Part shown: one piece after another, positions 8,370 to 16,514 of the stretch
Layout of the letters: each line of letters begins with the position of its first letter
Numbering within the stretch: the stretch's first letter is position 1
Source: Latilactobacillus fragifolii
GTDB lineage: Bacteria; Bacillota; Bacilli; Lactobacillales; Lactobacillaceae
Assembly (NCBI RefSeq): GCF_905332535.1
Contig: NZ_CAJOCF010000008.1
Coordinates: 1 to 53,200, forward strand
Direction of reading: 5' to 3'
DNA length: 53,200 bases
Made by a program: the position numbers and the translations under genes
Notes under the pieces: model-generated
Seen by the model: the letters and a program-made list of their open reading frames with translations, nothing else
The model's database searches: none
What the model was told of the DNA's origin: nothing

Positions 8370-9479
8370 ATGGAGGATCAGAATTTTGATGGTGAGCTAA
8401 ATAAGAACTTAGAGCTTTTAAACAAGATTCGAAAAATAAAAAAATGGTTGTCTTGGTCGACAATTATCGTCGGACTAATCAGCGTAGCAATTGCGTTTAT
8501 AGTCCTTTTTACTTTTATTGCCATTGTTGGCGGAGCTTCTCAAGATAACAATTCAGGCGATAACATCAATAATGGGCCGGTTACGAACCTAAATTTACCT
8601 GCAAAGGTCGAAAGTTATCGCAGTATTGTAGTAAAGGAATGCAATGATCAGGGCTGTCCGGACTTAGTACCATATGTTTTGGCTATAATGGCTGTTGAAA
8701 CTCGAGGAGAAGGTAGTGACGTGATGCAATCGTCAGAAAGTCAAGGACACGCCCCGGGTTATTTTAGTCCGCCGGAGAGTATTCACTATGGTGTTATGGC
8801 CTTACACAACTCACAAAAAACCGCTCAAGCACATGGCATTGATATGAGTGGTGTACTGTTGGGATACAACTTTGGGTCAGGTTACTTAGAATGGCTTGCT
8901 AAACAGGGGCTGACACATTCCTCTACAAAGACCGCCGATGTGTACTCTAAAACAGTTGTCGCTCCAGCATTAGGCAATACAACTGGTGCCACTTATAGCT
9001 ATCCAAACCCAGTCGCCATACCTTATAATGGCGGCTTTTTATATTTAAATGGTGGTAATTTCTTTTATGATTTACTGGTTGGACAGTACTTGAAACAAGG
9101 TGGTGGTGCTTCTCCATCAGGTAATAAAATCCTAGATGAAGCTCAAAAGTATCTAGGGATTCCGTATGTATGGGGCGGTCATAATCCCGCAACGGGCTTA
9201 GATTGTTCTGGATTCGTTGGTTTAGTTTTAACTAACGTTACTGGCAAGCCTTATCCAATGTATACTGTATCGCTTGAATCATGTGGCACTGAAGTACCAT
9301 TAAATCAAATTCAAGCAGGCGACATGTTGTTCTGGGGCGCTAAAGGTGCGAGTCACCATGTTGCTTTTTACATGGGTGATGGCAAGGTCATTGAAGAACC
9401 ACAACCGGGTGACGTTTGTCATATTCGGACATATCATGATGGCAATGAACCCAACTTTGCGGTTCGGCCAAATCTTTAG
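8370..9479 (+). CDS. trsG: Bifunctional peptidoglycan hydrolase of the transfer system (TrsG-like)
   Basis: 369 residues; start at 8370 with AAGAGG 8 nt upstream. Membrane anchor at about residues 28-58. Next comes a lysozyme-like domain (about 75-215) with the probable catalytic Glu in MAVETRGEG, then a NlpC/P60 endopeptidase domain (about 250-369) with catalytic Cys in LDCSGFVG and His in ASHHVAFYMGDG. Such two-domain enzymes cut glycan and peptide bonds locally so the transfer channel can cross the wall (VirB1 role). It follows the VirB4 gene closely and belongs to the same operon. Confidence 0.92.
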   Translation: MEDQNFDGELNKNLELLNKIRKIKKWLSWSTIIVGLISVAIAFIVLFTFIAIVGGASQDNNSGDNINNGPVTNLNLPAKVESYRSIVVKECNDQGCPDLVPYVLAIMAVETRGEGSDVMQSSESQGHAPGYFSPPESIHYGVMALHNSQKTAQAHGIDMSGVLLGYNFGSGYLEWLAKQGLTHSSTKTADVYSKTVVAPALGNTTGATYSYPNPVAIPYNGGFLYLNGGNFFYDLLVGQYLKQGGGASPSGNKILDEAQKYLGIPYVWGGHNPATGLDCSGFVGLVLTNVTGKPYPMYTVSLESCGTEVPLNQIQAGDMLFWGAKGASHHVAFYMGDGKVIEEPQPGDVCHIRTYHDGNEPNFAVRPNL

Positions 9480-9518
9480 TGAAAATCATGTCAAACTTTA
9501 ATATAATGGAGGAAAATA

Positions 9519-10031
9519 ATGGAGTTGAACGTACTAATGAATTGGAGCGCTATTGTAATTTCAGTACTAACCCTCTTTGGGATACTATATAAGGCATCAA
9601 AAGACACTAAAAGTTTAAGAAGAGATCATAACGACTTACATCGAGATAACACTGACTTAAGATTTGATCACAATAATATTTTAGATGTAGCCAAGAGTGT
9701 CAAAAGTGATACAAACAATCTTAGCCATCATCAGGGCGTTATTCAAAGTCAAATAACTATCCTATTAGATGAACGTAAAGAGAAATTTAACAGGTTAAAC
9801 GGCCTGACTTATGAACAAAATAAAGTTAACACTGCTCTATCAGAAATAGCGGTATTTAACGAAGTTATGCAGCGAACACAAGCTGATAATCAGCGATTAC
9901 TTGATGAAAAGCGTCTTTTAGAAGTTAAAGTTCAAAACCTAAAACAAGAAAATGAAAAGTTAATATTAGCGTTGGCAAAGTATCGTCATAAAGATAATCA
10001 ATGCTCACGAGACAATGGTTTTGAAAGATAA
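9519..10031 (+). CDS. Membrane-anchored coiled-coil protein
   Basis: 170 residues. One N-terminal hydrophobic helix (about 8-25), then heptad-rich charged sequence with a short internal repeat (RRDHNDL, HRDNTDL, RFDHNN) and a second coiled coil near the C terminus. No enzyme motif. GGAGGA precedes the ATG. Position inside the transfer operon suggests a structural or entry-exclusion part; the specific role is unknown. Confidence 0.75.
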   Translation: MELNVLMNWSAIVISVLTLFGILYKASKDTKSLRRDHNDLHRDNTDLRFDHNNILDVAKSVKSDTNNLSHHQGVIQSQITILLDERKEKFNRLNGLTYEQNKVNTALSEIAVFNEVMQRTQADNQRLLDEKRLLEVKVQNLKQENEKLILALAKYRHKDNQCSRDNGFER

Positions 10032-10050
10032 AATCATTGTTTTAGTTAAA

Positions 10051-10076
10051 AAGAACCCCAAAGCGGGTTCTTTTTT
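10051..10076 (+). terminator. Terminator-like hairpin inside the transfer operon
   Basis: AAGAACCC / GGGTTCTT stem followed by six T, directly after the coiled-coil gene. It may reduce expression of the downstream transfer genes. Confidence 0.8.
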
Positions 10077-10108
10077 ATTTTCACAAATTTATTTAAGAGG
10101 TGTCAAAC

Positions 10109-10756
10109 ATGAAAAAACAAACAAGTTCAGTCAATCTAGTTTTAGTCGGGATTACCTTAGTGTCTTTTATTATTGCATCAATGAGTGGCTTTGCTTATAT
10201 GGCAAGTAAAAGTGATTTTAAAAGTCAACTTGCTAATCAAAAGAATACTTACCAGCAGAAAAGTAAAAACAACAACGTTGCTTTAATCGCAAAACAGAAC
10301 GAGATTGACCAGTTAAAGCGCCGAATTAGTGCCGACAATAATCAAAAAGATTCAACCACGACAGCGACAATCAACGACAATGCAGCAACAACGATTGACC
10401 ATTTTGTCCGTACGATTCTTGGTGGCCAATCGGCCGCAACCATGCGGAAAACCTTAAAGCCACTTGCAACTGACGGTGTGATTCAAAAAATTGCGCCAGA
10501 AAATGTGAATGAAAAATATGATAACCAAAATCAAAGCGCTAAAATTTCCTTCCAAAATATTCAAATTTACCAAGCTTTAAACAGCGATTCTCAACAACCA
10601 CAATACTATGTCGTCGCCAATTATCAAGCCGATAAAACGATTTTAAAGATGCGCATGGTGATTGAATTAACCCAACAAGCTAATAAAACTTTAATTAGTC
10701 GCGCAACCTATGACATGCAAAATACAGCCAATGGAGGTGATTCAAGTGCCAACTAA
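10109..10756 (+). CDS. VirB8/TcpC-like conjugation protein candidate
   Basis: 215 residues from the ATG at 10109, chosen because AAGAGG lies 8 nt upstream. One N-terminal membrane helix (about 10-30), a short coiled coil (about 35-70), and a C-terminal globular domain (about 90-205) that starts with TIDHFVRTILGG and is rich in alternating strands. A single anchor plus an NTF2-like extracellular domain is the VirB8 layout in Gram-positive systems, so a scaffold role in the channel is proposed. It overlaps the following GTG start. Confidence 0.55.
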   Translation: MKKQTSSVNLVLVGITLVSFIIASMSGFAYMASKSDFKSQLANQKNTYQQKSKNNNVALIAKQNEIDQLKRRISADNNQKDSTTTATINDNAATTIDHFVRTILGGQSAATMRKTLKPLATDGVIQKIAPENVNEKYDNQNQSAKISFQNIQIYQALNSDSQQPQYYVVANYQADKTILKMRMVIELTQQANKTLISRATYDMQNTANGGDSSAN

Positions 10757-11021
10757 TGATAGTAAAGCGCAAGTTATAACGGATTTAAAACGGCGCTTTG
10801 ATTACTTTGAAGGTGAACAAAAAACCATCATTATTAAAAAGTTTCTACGCGAACGCCCACATGCAAGTGGTAACGATTATCAAAAAGTAGAGGTCGATTG
10901 GTTTGACTATGAGCCTGATTATAAGTGGTTGTTAGTCAGACTCCATGCTTCTAAAAAATACGCCCGGATTCTTTTTAGGAATGTTCATGACTGCTTTATT
11001 AAAGAATACGGAGGTGATTAA
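10746..11021 (+). CDS. Small unknown protein of the transfer operon
   Basis: 91 residues from GTG at 10746, selected by GGAGGTG 8 nt upstream; it overlaps the end of the preceding gene. Soluble, rich in Lys, Tyr, Phe and Asp, with no known motif. Tight spacing on both sides (2 bases to the next gene) shows it is part of the transfer operon. Confidence 0.7.
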   Translation: MPTNDSKAQVITDLKRRFDYFEGEQKTIIIKKFLRERPHASGNDYQKVEVDWFDYEPDYKWLLVRLHASKKYARILFRNVHDCFIKEYGGD

Positions 11022-11023
11022 AG

Positions 11024-11881
11024 GTGGCCTATCAGAAAGATAAACACCGCAAGTACTACAAAAGAGTCTTATCGTTTTTCTTAATCGGAATTTTAGCGAT
11101 TAGTTTAACCGCCTTTTTTAGAACGACTTCGACTTCCAAACACAATACAACTAAGACTTTACCATTTATTAGTAATGAACACTTTACGTTAGTTAAACGG
11201 GATTATAACCCGCAAACGAAATGTTTAAAGATTGCTTATGCCCTCGAAAATGACCTTGATAATCAATCACAAGAGGCAAATCAAACAACAACGACAACTG
11301 ATGCAATTGAGACCCTCAGTAATATCAAATATCGCACCAATGTGCTCTCAATTACTGACCCTGGTCATCCGTTAAAGCACACCACGGTTAAAGTTAAGGA
11401 TGATTTTATTGAACTTGTTGTCGACCAAGTACCCGACGATTTCAAACTCATTAAAGTGCAAATTGCGCCGGAAGCGATCAACACTAAACTTGATACTAGC
11501 GCACTGAAAACTGATGCAATCTACACTTTATATATTTTACAAAAAGATTTTAAAACAACGCATGCAACCCAAATGAACACCAAAGCCATTCAAACTAATG
11601 ACTATTTGAGTTATAAATCAAGCGTTCTAAATACAAAAATAAAAAAATTGGAAACTCAAAATGCTGGTTATAATCTAGATATCAAGCAAAAACAAAAACT
11701 CATTAAGACCATTAAGTCTGATATGCAATATGATACTTCAGATCAAAAAGAAACCCATGAATCACAAATTAATGGTTACAACAATACTATCGACCAAGAT
11801 AAACAGTACCAATTAGATAATGACCATACGATTAAAAAGTTGAAACAACAGTTAAAAGAGTTAGAAGAAAATAAATTGTAA
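11024..11881 (+). CDS. Membrane-anchored coiled-coil protein of the transfer operon
   Basis: 285 residues, GTG start with GGAGGTG upstream. Basic N-terminus, one membrane helix (about 15-35), a beta-rich middle region (about 55-180) and a C-terminal coiled coil (about 205-283). No enzyme motif. It is the last gene before the candidate oriT region and its terminator, so it ends the rightward operon. A structural role at the cell surface is likely; the family is not recognised. Confidence 0.75.
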   Translation: MAYQKDKHRKYYKRVLSFFLIGILAISLTAFFRTTSTSKHNTTKTLPFISNEHFTLVKRDYNPQTKCLKIAYALENDLDNQSQEANQTTTTTDAIETLSNIKYRTNVLSITDPGHPLKHTTVKVKDDFIELVVDQVPDDFKLIKVQIAPEAINTKLDTSALKTDAIYTLYILQKDFKTTHATQMNTKAIQTNDYLSYKSSVLNTKIKKLETQNAGYNLDIKQKQKLIKTIKSDMQYDTSDQKETHESQINGYNNTIDQDKQYQLDNDHTIKKLKQQLKELEENKL

Positions 11882-11891
11882 ATATAGGAGA

Positions 11892-11936
11892 ATATCGCAT
11901 TAGATATACCTAAAAACTGTATATCTGATGCGATAT
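11892..11936. repeat. Long inverted repeat near the candidate oriT
   Basis: Arms 11892-11909 (ATATCGCATTAGATATAC) and 11919-11936 match at 17 of 18 positions around a 9-base loop. A second weaker repeat (CGCTAAA 11957-11963 / TTTAGCG 11980-11986) follows. There is no T run after the first, so it is not a simple terminator; recognition by a relaxosome protein is plausible. Confidence 0.6.
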
Positions 11937-11982
11937 GTATCGTTTGAGATACTGCACGCTAAATATTGATATAGCAATGTTT

Positions 11983-12020
11983 AGCGCAAGGGATACATGT
12001 ATCTTTTGCGCTCGTTTTTT
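11983..12020 (+). terminator. Terminator of the transfer operon
   Basis: Stem AGCGCAA / TTGCGCT enclosing the palindrome GATACATGTATC, followed by CG and seven T. It ends transcription from the trs genes before the mobilisation genes. Confidence 0.8.
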
Positions 12021-12021
12021 T

Positions 12022-12110
12022 AGGGAATTTGTCCCCAGATTTTATGTTTAGGAAACCCATAGGCACAGCCTATGCCCCACCTTTCTTATGAAGGTGGGGA
12101 CAGTTTCCCT
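12022..12110. other. Candidate origin of transfer (oriT) region
   Basis: Nested inverted repeats: an outer pair AGGGAATTTGTCCCC (12022-12036) and GGGGACAGTTTCCCT (12096-12110, 13 of 15 matching), a 7-bp hairpin CATAGGC-ACA-GCCTATG (12058-12074) and a 9-bp hairpin CCCCACCTT / AAGGTGGGG (12075-12099). It lies directly upstream of the ribbon-helix-helix gene, a second accessory gene and the relaxase, which is where oriT of mobilisable plasmids usually sits. The nick site itself cannot be read from the sequence. Confidence 0.55.
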
Positions 12111-12152
12111 TATGCTCTTTATTACCAAGATAAAAAGAAAGGATTTGATGAC

Positions 12153-12440
12153 TTGCCAGAACTTAAAATAAGAAATGTTAATCAAAGGACAATTGACTTT
12201 TTAGACCAGAAAGCGAAGGAAGTTTCCAAAATTAATGGTTATAAAGTAAGTCGCAATGACTTACTAAAAACGATTGTTGAAGGTTATCCGACACAAGAGA
12301 TTTTGAGGTACAAAGAAGATCACTTCGACCAAGCAGTTAAATTAATGACAAACAAACTACAGGAGTACATCGACAGTAACGATGCTTTAATTAAGGCTCT
12401 GCTGTTTGACGATGAAAGGAGTGGTAATCTTGATGACTAG
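12153..12440 (+). CDS. Ribbon-helix-helix-like relaxosome accessory protein
   Basis: 95 residues from TTG at 12153. This start is chosen because GAAAGGA lies about 10 nt upstream; an in-frame ATG at 12072 lies inside the oriT hairpins. The start PELKIRNVNQRTIDFLDQKA followed by SRNDLLKTIVEGY fits a strand-helix-helix DNA-binding fold. It probably binds oriT repeats and helps the relaxase. It overlaps the next gene by 8 bases. Confidence 0.65.
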   Translation: MPELKIRNVNQRTIDFLDQKAKEVSKINGYKVSRNDLLKTIVEGYPTQEILRYKEDHFDQAVKLMTNKLQEYIDSNDALIKALLFDDERSGNLDD

Positions 12441-12843
12441 TTTAACTTTAAAACATTTGCGCTTATCAGATGGGAACATAGCCTATCTTGATGGCTACAT
12501 TCAACAACACGAATTAGTGTCTAATTATTCCGAAGCGCTCCGTGATATTTTGATGAACGCTGAATTAAATGACACCAAAACCGAAAAAAAAAATTCAGCG
12601 ATTGGTAAAGAAGTTTCGATTTTATTAGAAATGTTGAAAGAGGAATTAGGTGAAGCCGCCTACGACTCGGCCAAAGAAGTTGTTGAGAGTCGCATTAAAC
12701 GGCAGGTGACTAAAAATTCTAATCCGAAGAAAACTAAAGTAGCACAGACCGAACTACAGGACACTCAAACAAAACAAGATACCTCTTCTAAACCCGATGA
12801 GTTCGACGAACTATTAAAACGTAAATTAGGTAGTCGGCCATGA
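12433..12843 (+). CDS. Mobilisation accessory protein
   Basis: 136 residues from ATG at 12433 with AAAGGAGTG upstream. The N-terminal 45 residues (SLTLKHLRLSDGN, YSEALRDILM) look like another small strand-helix-helix DNA-binding module; the C-terminal half is charged and probably flexible. It is coupled to the relaxase by an ATGA overlap, the common arrangement of a MobC-type accessory protein and its relaxase. Confidence 0.65.
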   Translation: MTSLTLKHLRLSDGNIAYLDGYIQQHELVSNYSEALRDILMNAELNDTKTEKKNSAIGKEVSILLEMLKEELGEAAYDSAKEVVESRIKRQVTKNSNPKKTKVAQTELQDTQTKQDTSSKPDEFDELLKRKLGSRP

Positions 12844-14327
12844 GACCAGGGATTATTTTAACGTCAAAATTTGTTTTACCGCAGGCCAAGGATTTTCAAA
12901 AATATATTGATTATCTGACCCGCCAACAAGCTCTATTAAAAAATGAATCTCACTCGATTAATGACCAAATTGAATTAAAACGAATTGAGGTAGGTCTCGG
13001 TTCGCTGTTTAATGAACCTGGTGAAATTGAATTAAGTTCAAATTCGAAAGACCCCAGAGCGCTGGAAGCAGAAAAAATTTTGAGTGGCCAATATGACTTT
13101 GATCGATATGATGTTTTAGATTTTTCTAAAATGGTTGGATATATGTCTCGCCAACAAGCACTAGAAAATAAAGCGACGCTATCACCATTAGAACAAAGCG
13201 AGTTAATCCGGATTAAATTCGCACGGGATAAAATTAGTCATAAGACTGTTAAACCTGACCGACCATTAAATGGGGTGTTCAGTTTAGAATCTGATAGGGT
13301 AAAACCGTCTGATTTAGAAGCCATCAAAGACAAGTTTATTACTGGCCAAAAGAACGGTTCTGTTCTATACCAAGATGTCGTAAGCTTTGATAATCAGTTC
13401 TTAAAACGCAACGGCATTTTGAAAGGGAAACAAGATCTAGATGAAGATAAATTAAAATCTGTCGCGCGCGACATGATGACTAACTTTTTTGAGAATGAAC
13501 AACTACAAGACAGTGGCTTTTGGTTCGCTAGTATCCATCGCAATACCAAGCACGTGCATATTCATTTTGCAACGATTGAATTGCACAATACCCGGGAATT
13601 GATGGACACTAAAATCGGTGACCACACGTTTAAACAACCCAAGGGCAAGCGACGTTTAAAGACAATTGATCAAATGAAACAAACCTTTGTTAGTCACTTA
13701 TTGAATCGTGATGAAGAACTAAAGCGTATCAGTGAACTAAGAAACCAAACGACGCTGGAAGCCAAAAAAAAAATGGCCCAAGTCGCCGACCCCAAAACCA
13801 TACGCCTATTAAACGAACTTTATCGGAGCTTACCAAAGGACCGCAATAAATGGCACTACGGTGACCCCAATAAGTCATCTAATCGCAACCAAGTTGATAA
13901 TCAAACTAGAACAAGGCTTGATCAGCTAACGAAAAGATTAATGAAAGATAACCCAACCTACAAGGAATATGTTCGCTTAGTCAAGAAGGAATATGTCGTT
14001 AGCCAGTCAATTTATGGTGAGTCAACACGCGATTCTAAAAACTATGAGAAAAATAAGCTGGCTGATATTAATAAGCGCATGGGCAATGCCATCTTGAACG
14101 ATTTAAAAGATTATAACAACACCGCTCGTAAAAAGATACGCTGTTTATCAAAAACCGAATTTGATAAACAGCGCTTTTTTAATGCAAAAAAACAAGCAAC
14201 ACCGAAATTATCAAATCAAATTTTACGTCAACTTAAACGCAGCATGAATGAGGACCTAGAACATTATCGGGCTCGCCATGCTTATGAAAAAACACAACGC
14301 GAGATTGATTATTCAAATGGTTACTAA
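12840..14327 (+). CDS. MobL/MobP2-like relaxase
   Basis: A 495-residue relaxase, expected to nick oriT and lead the strand into the recipient. The metal-binding histidine cluster is KHVHIHFATIE (His at about 237-241), typical of MobP-type relaxases, preceded by the conserved GSVLYQDVVSFDNQFL region; the probable catalytic Tyr lies in the N-terminal part but cannot be fixed by eye. The first 140 residues contain two related copies of a module, YIDYLTRQQAL and MVGYMSRQQAL, each followed by a similar ELxRI segment. The C-terminal third is basic and helical. ATGA overlap with the preceding accessory gene. Confidence 0.85.
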   Translation: MRPGIILTSKFVLPQAKDFQKYIDYLTRQQALLKNESHSINDQIELKRIEVGLGSLFNEPGEIELSSNSKDPRALEAEKILSGQYDFDRYDVLDFSKMVGYMSRQQALENKATLSPLEQSELIRIKFARDKISHKTVKPDRPLNGVFSLESDRVKPSDLEAIKDKFITGQKNGSVLYQDVVSFDNQFLKRNGILKGKQDLDEDKLKSVARDMMTNFFENEQLQDSGFWFASIHRNTKHVHIHFATIELHNTRELMDTKIGDHTFKQPKGKRRLKTIDQMKQTFVSHLLNRDEELKRISELRNQTTLEAKKKMAQVADPKTIRLLNELYRSLPKDRNKWHYGDPNKSSNRNQVDNQTRTRLDQLTKRLMKDNPTYKEYVRLVKKEYVVSQSIYGESTRDSKNYEKNKLADINKRMGNAILNDLKDYNNTARKKIRCLSKTEFDKQRFFNAKKQATPKLSNQILRQLKRSMNEDLEHYRARHAYEKTQREIDYSNGY

Positions 14328-14343
14328 CTAGGAGGTTTACTTA

Positions 14344-16449
14344 ATGCCAAATTATAATAAAGAAGATTTTGAAAAAGCAAAACAGGTTGATATTGTTGAG
14401 TTCTGTCAAGCAAACGGCATTGCTCTAACCAATGATGGTGAACGTTACTATCGATTGGCTGATCATGACTCACTAGTAATTGATCGGCGTAAAAACACTT
14501 TCTACTGGAATTCACACCACAAGGGCGGTGACGCAATTAATTTTGTTCAAACAATCATGTATGACGACGCGCCGCACAGCAGTATTAAGGCAGTTGAAAC
14601 ACTATTAGATGAAGATAAAAATTACTTAAAGACAGAGCAGGTACATTTTGTTGCTGAACCTTATCAATATCAAAACAAAGAAGTTGACCGGTTTGATCGT
14701 GTGCCACAATATCTGCATGAAGTTCGCGGGATTTCGAAAAAAACGATCAACGAATTTTATGAAGCCGGTATTTTAGTGCAAGATAACTTTGGCAATGCCG
14801 TGTTCAAATGGCACGGGTCTAATCCAAATGAAATTGTTGGGGCGAGTGAACAAGGCACCACGATTAATTATGAAAAATATGGTAAGCGTGGAACACGTAA
14901 AATCATTCAAAAAAATTCAACACCTAATTTTGGTATGAGTTATCAAATCGGGGAACCCCGTAACTTAAAATTTTTTGAAAGCTCAATTGATACTATGTCA
15001 TATCGTGACCTACACCCTGAGCTAAAAGATACCCTGTTAGTCTCGATGGAGGGTTTAAAACAAAACGTCGTCAACAACTATTTAGTCAATAATATTAAAA
15101 CACGCCAAGCTGCACCCGATTCGATTGAAATTTGTGTCGACAATGATGAAGCAGGCCAAAGATTTTATGAAGATCTTGCTAAAGTTGAGTATACTTGTCG
15201 CTATGATGATCGCGACGTTCGTTTTGAAAGTGGGATACCAAATGAACCAGATTGTAAAGATTACAACGACGTTTTAAGGAAGCAGAATAAGCAACTTTCA
15301 GCAGAAAAAAATGCGGCGTTATCTTCTGAAATATCACCTGATGCACACTTCATTGATGTTTTAAATAAAGTATCAAACAAAACGCAAGTGGGTAAACTAA
15401 AAACCACTCCTGGTCAACAAGTTAGTCAGCGCTTGAATCAACTGTCAGCCAGATTAGGTATCACAGTCCAAAATAATTTGTCCCCCCAACAGTTCACTAA
15501 GCAATACGGCCAAGAAGCTGGTGTCTACTTGCAAGATAGTCGCGAACTTTTATTAAATCCAAATAATTCTAAAGATCAAAATGCCACCACCATTATCCGT
15601 GAATTAGTGCATCAATCATTTAATCACCCTGAACAAGCACAACTAAACTTAAATACTGAATTTATTGAAAAGCAACCAGTAGCGATTAAGCAATTAAACG
15701 CTGACCTGGTTGCTTTTTCAATTAGTCATGGTTTGAATTTGGATACAAAAAACCTTGTCGATCGGATTAAAGACTGGCGTTATGAAGAGCAACCGTTAGA
15801 AAAACTAAATCAAAAACAACAATTAATGATTAAAGATTACATTTCTGAAACTTTACCAAAATTCGAAAATCATCTAGCGGCTGACGAACAAACCACTATT
15901 GAATCAACTAATGAATTAAACACGTCAACAAACAATCAGACTACTAAGGAGGAAGAAATTCCTATCCAACAAGAACCTGAACCAGAAGTTGAACAGCGTA
16001 ATCAGTTAGTAAATGCGGCTGAGGAAGAAACAGCTCAAGCGTCTCAAGCAACCGCCACTATTTATGGTAGCGACTTCCACGAAACAATCGAATCAGTCAT
16101 TAAAGACCGCTACTCAGAGCCTGAAATTAGTCGTCGCGAAGTTAAGCCTGGTATGACCGAAGAGACCATAATCTTTAATACCGCCTATCAAGAACATGAA
16201 CTAAAGGTCCGTTATGGTCAACAAAACCAAATTGATTTAGGTCAGAATCACCAGTCTGAAGATGGTGTGACGACCCTCAGCATGTCAAGTGATGACCAAG
16301 AAGCGGCGCTTTTGAAGTCTTTGATTAGTAGTCCCCGATTAAGTTTCCAGAAAATAACATATACCGCCAATAATGAAACTACTAGCGAGGTGCCATTGAC
16401 CAAGCAAAACCATCACCAAGTCGAAAATGAACAAGAAAATGGACTTTAA
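14344..16449 (+). CDS. Toprim-containing primase-like protein (DUF3991/Toprim type)
   Basis: 701 residues, AGGAGG upstream of the ATG. The N-terminus (about 1-100) includes YRLADHDSLVIDRRKNTFYW, resembling the zinc-less CHC2/DUF3991 region of plasmid primases. A Toprim domain follows (about 205-310) with FFESSIDTMSYRDL and the acidic motif ICVDNDEAGQRF. Residues about 350-460 resemble a metallopeptidase-like or polyvalent-protein segment (IIRELVHQSFNH). The last ~115 residues (570-685) are a domain repeated in the next gene. It probably primes or protects the transferred strand in the recipient. Confidence 0.75.
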   Translation: MPNYNKEDFEKAKQVDIVEFCQANGIALTNDGERYYRLADHDSLVIDRRKNTFYWNSHHKGGDAINFVQTIMYDDAPHSSIKAVETLLDEDKNYLKTEQVHFVAEPYQYQNKEVDRFDRVPQYLHEVRGISKKTINEFYEAGILVQDNFGNAVFKWHGSNPNEIVGASEQGTTINYEKYGKRGTRKIIQKNSTPNFGMSYQIGEPRNLKFFESSIDTMSYRDLHPELKDTLLVSMEGLKQNVVNNYLVNNIKTRQAAPDSIEICVDNDEAGQRFYEDLAKVEYTCRYDDRDVRFESGIPNEPDCKDYNDVLRKQNKQLSAEKNAALSSEISPDAHFIDVLNKVSNKTQVGKLKTTPGQQVSQRLNQLSARLGITVQNNLSPQQFTKQYGQEAGVYLQDSRELLLNPNNSKDQNATTIIRELVHQSFNHPEQAQLNLNTEFIEKQPVAIKQLNADLVAFSISHGLNLDTKNLVDRIKDWRYEEQPLEKLNQKQQLMIKDYISETLPKFENHLAADEQTTIESTNELNTSTNNQTTKEEEIPIQQEPEPEVEQRNQLVNAAEEETAQASQATATIYGSDFHETIESVIKDRYSEPEISRREVKPGMTEETIIFNTAYQEHELKVRYGQQNQIDLGQNHQSEDGVTTLSMSSDDQEAALLKSLISSPRLSFQKITYTANNETTSEVPLTKQNHHQVENEQENGL

Positions 16450-16462
16450 TTAAATAACTGAC

Positions 16463-16495
16463 AGAGAGGTGCCTAGTAGGCACCTCTCTTTTTTT
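16463..16495 (+). terminator. Rho-independent terminator
   Basis: Perfect stem AGAGAGGTGCC / GGCACCTCTCT with a 5-base loop and a run of seven T, immediately upstream of the next ribosome binding site. Confidence 0.9.
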
Positions 16496-16514
16496 GCAGA
16501 AAGGACAGACTAAC

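Noticed and set aside
12072-12152. ATG at 12072 as start of the ribbon-helix-helix gene
   Set aside because: It would encode the hairpins of the oriT candidate and has no ribosome binding site; the TTG at 12153 has GAAAGGA at correct distance.
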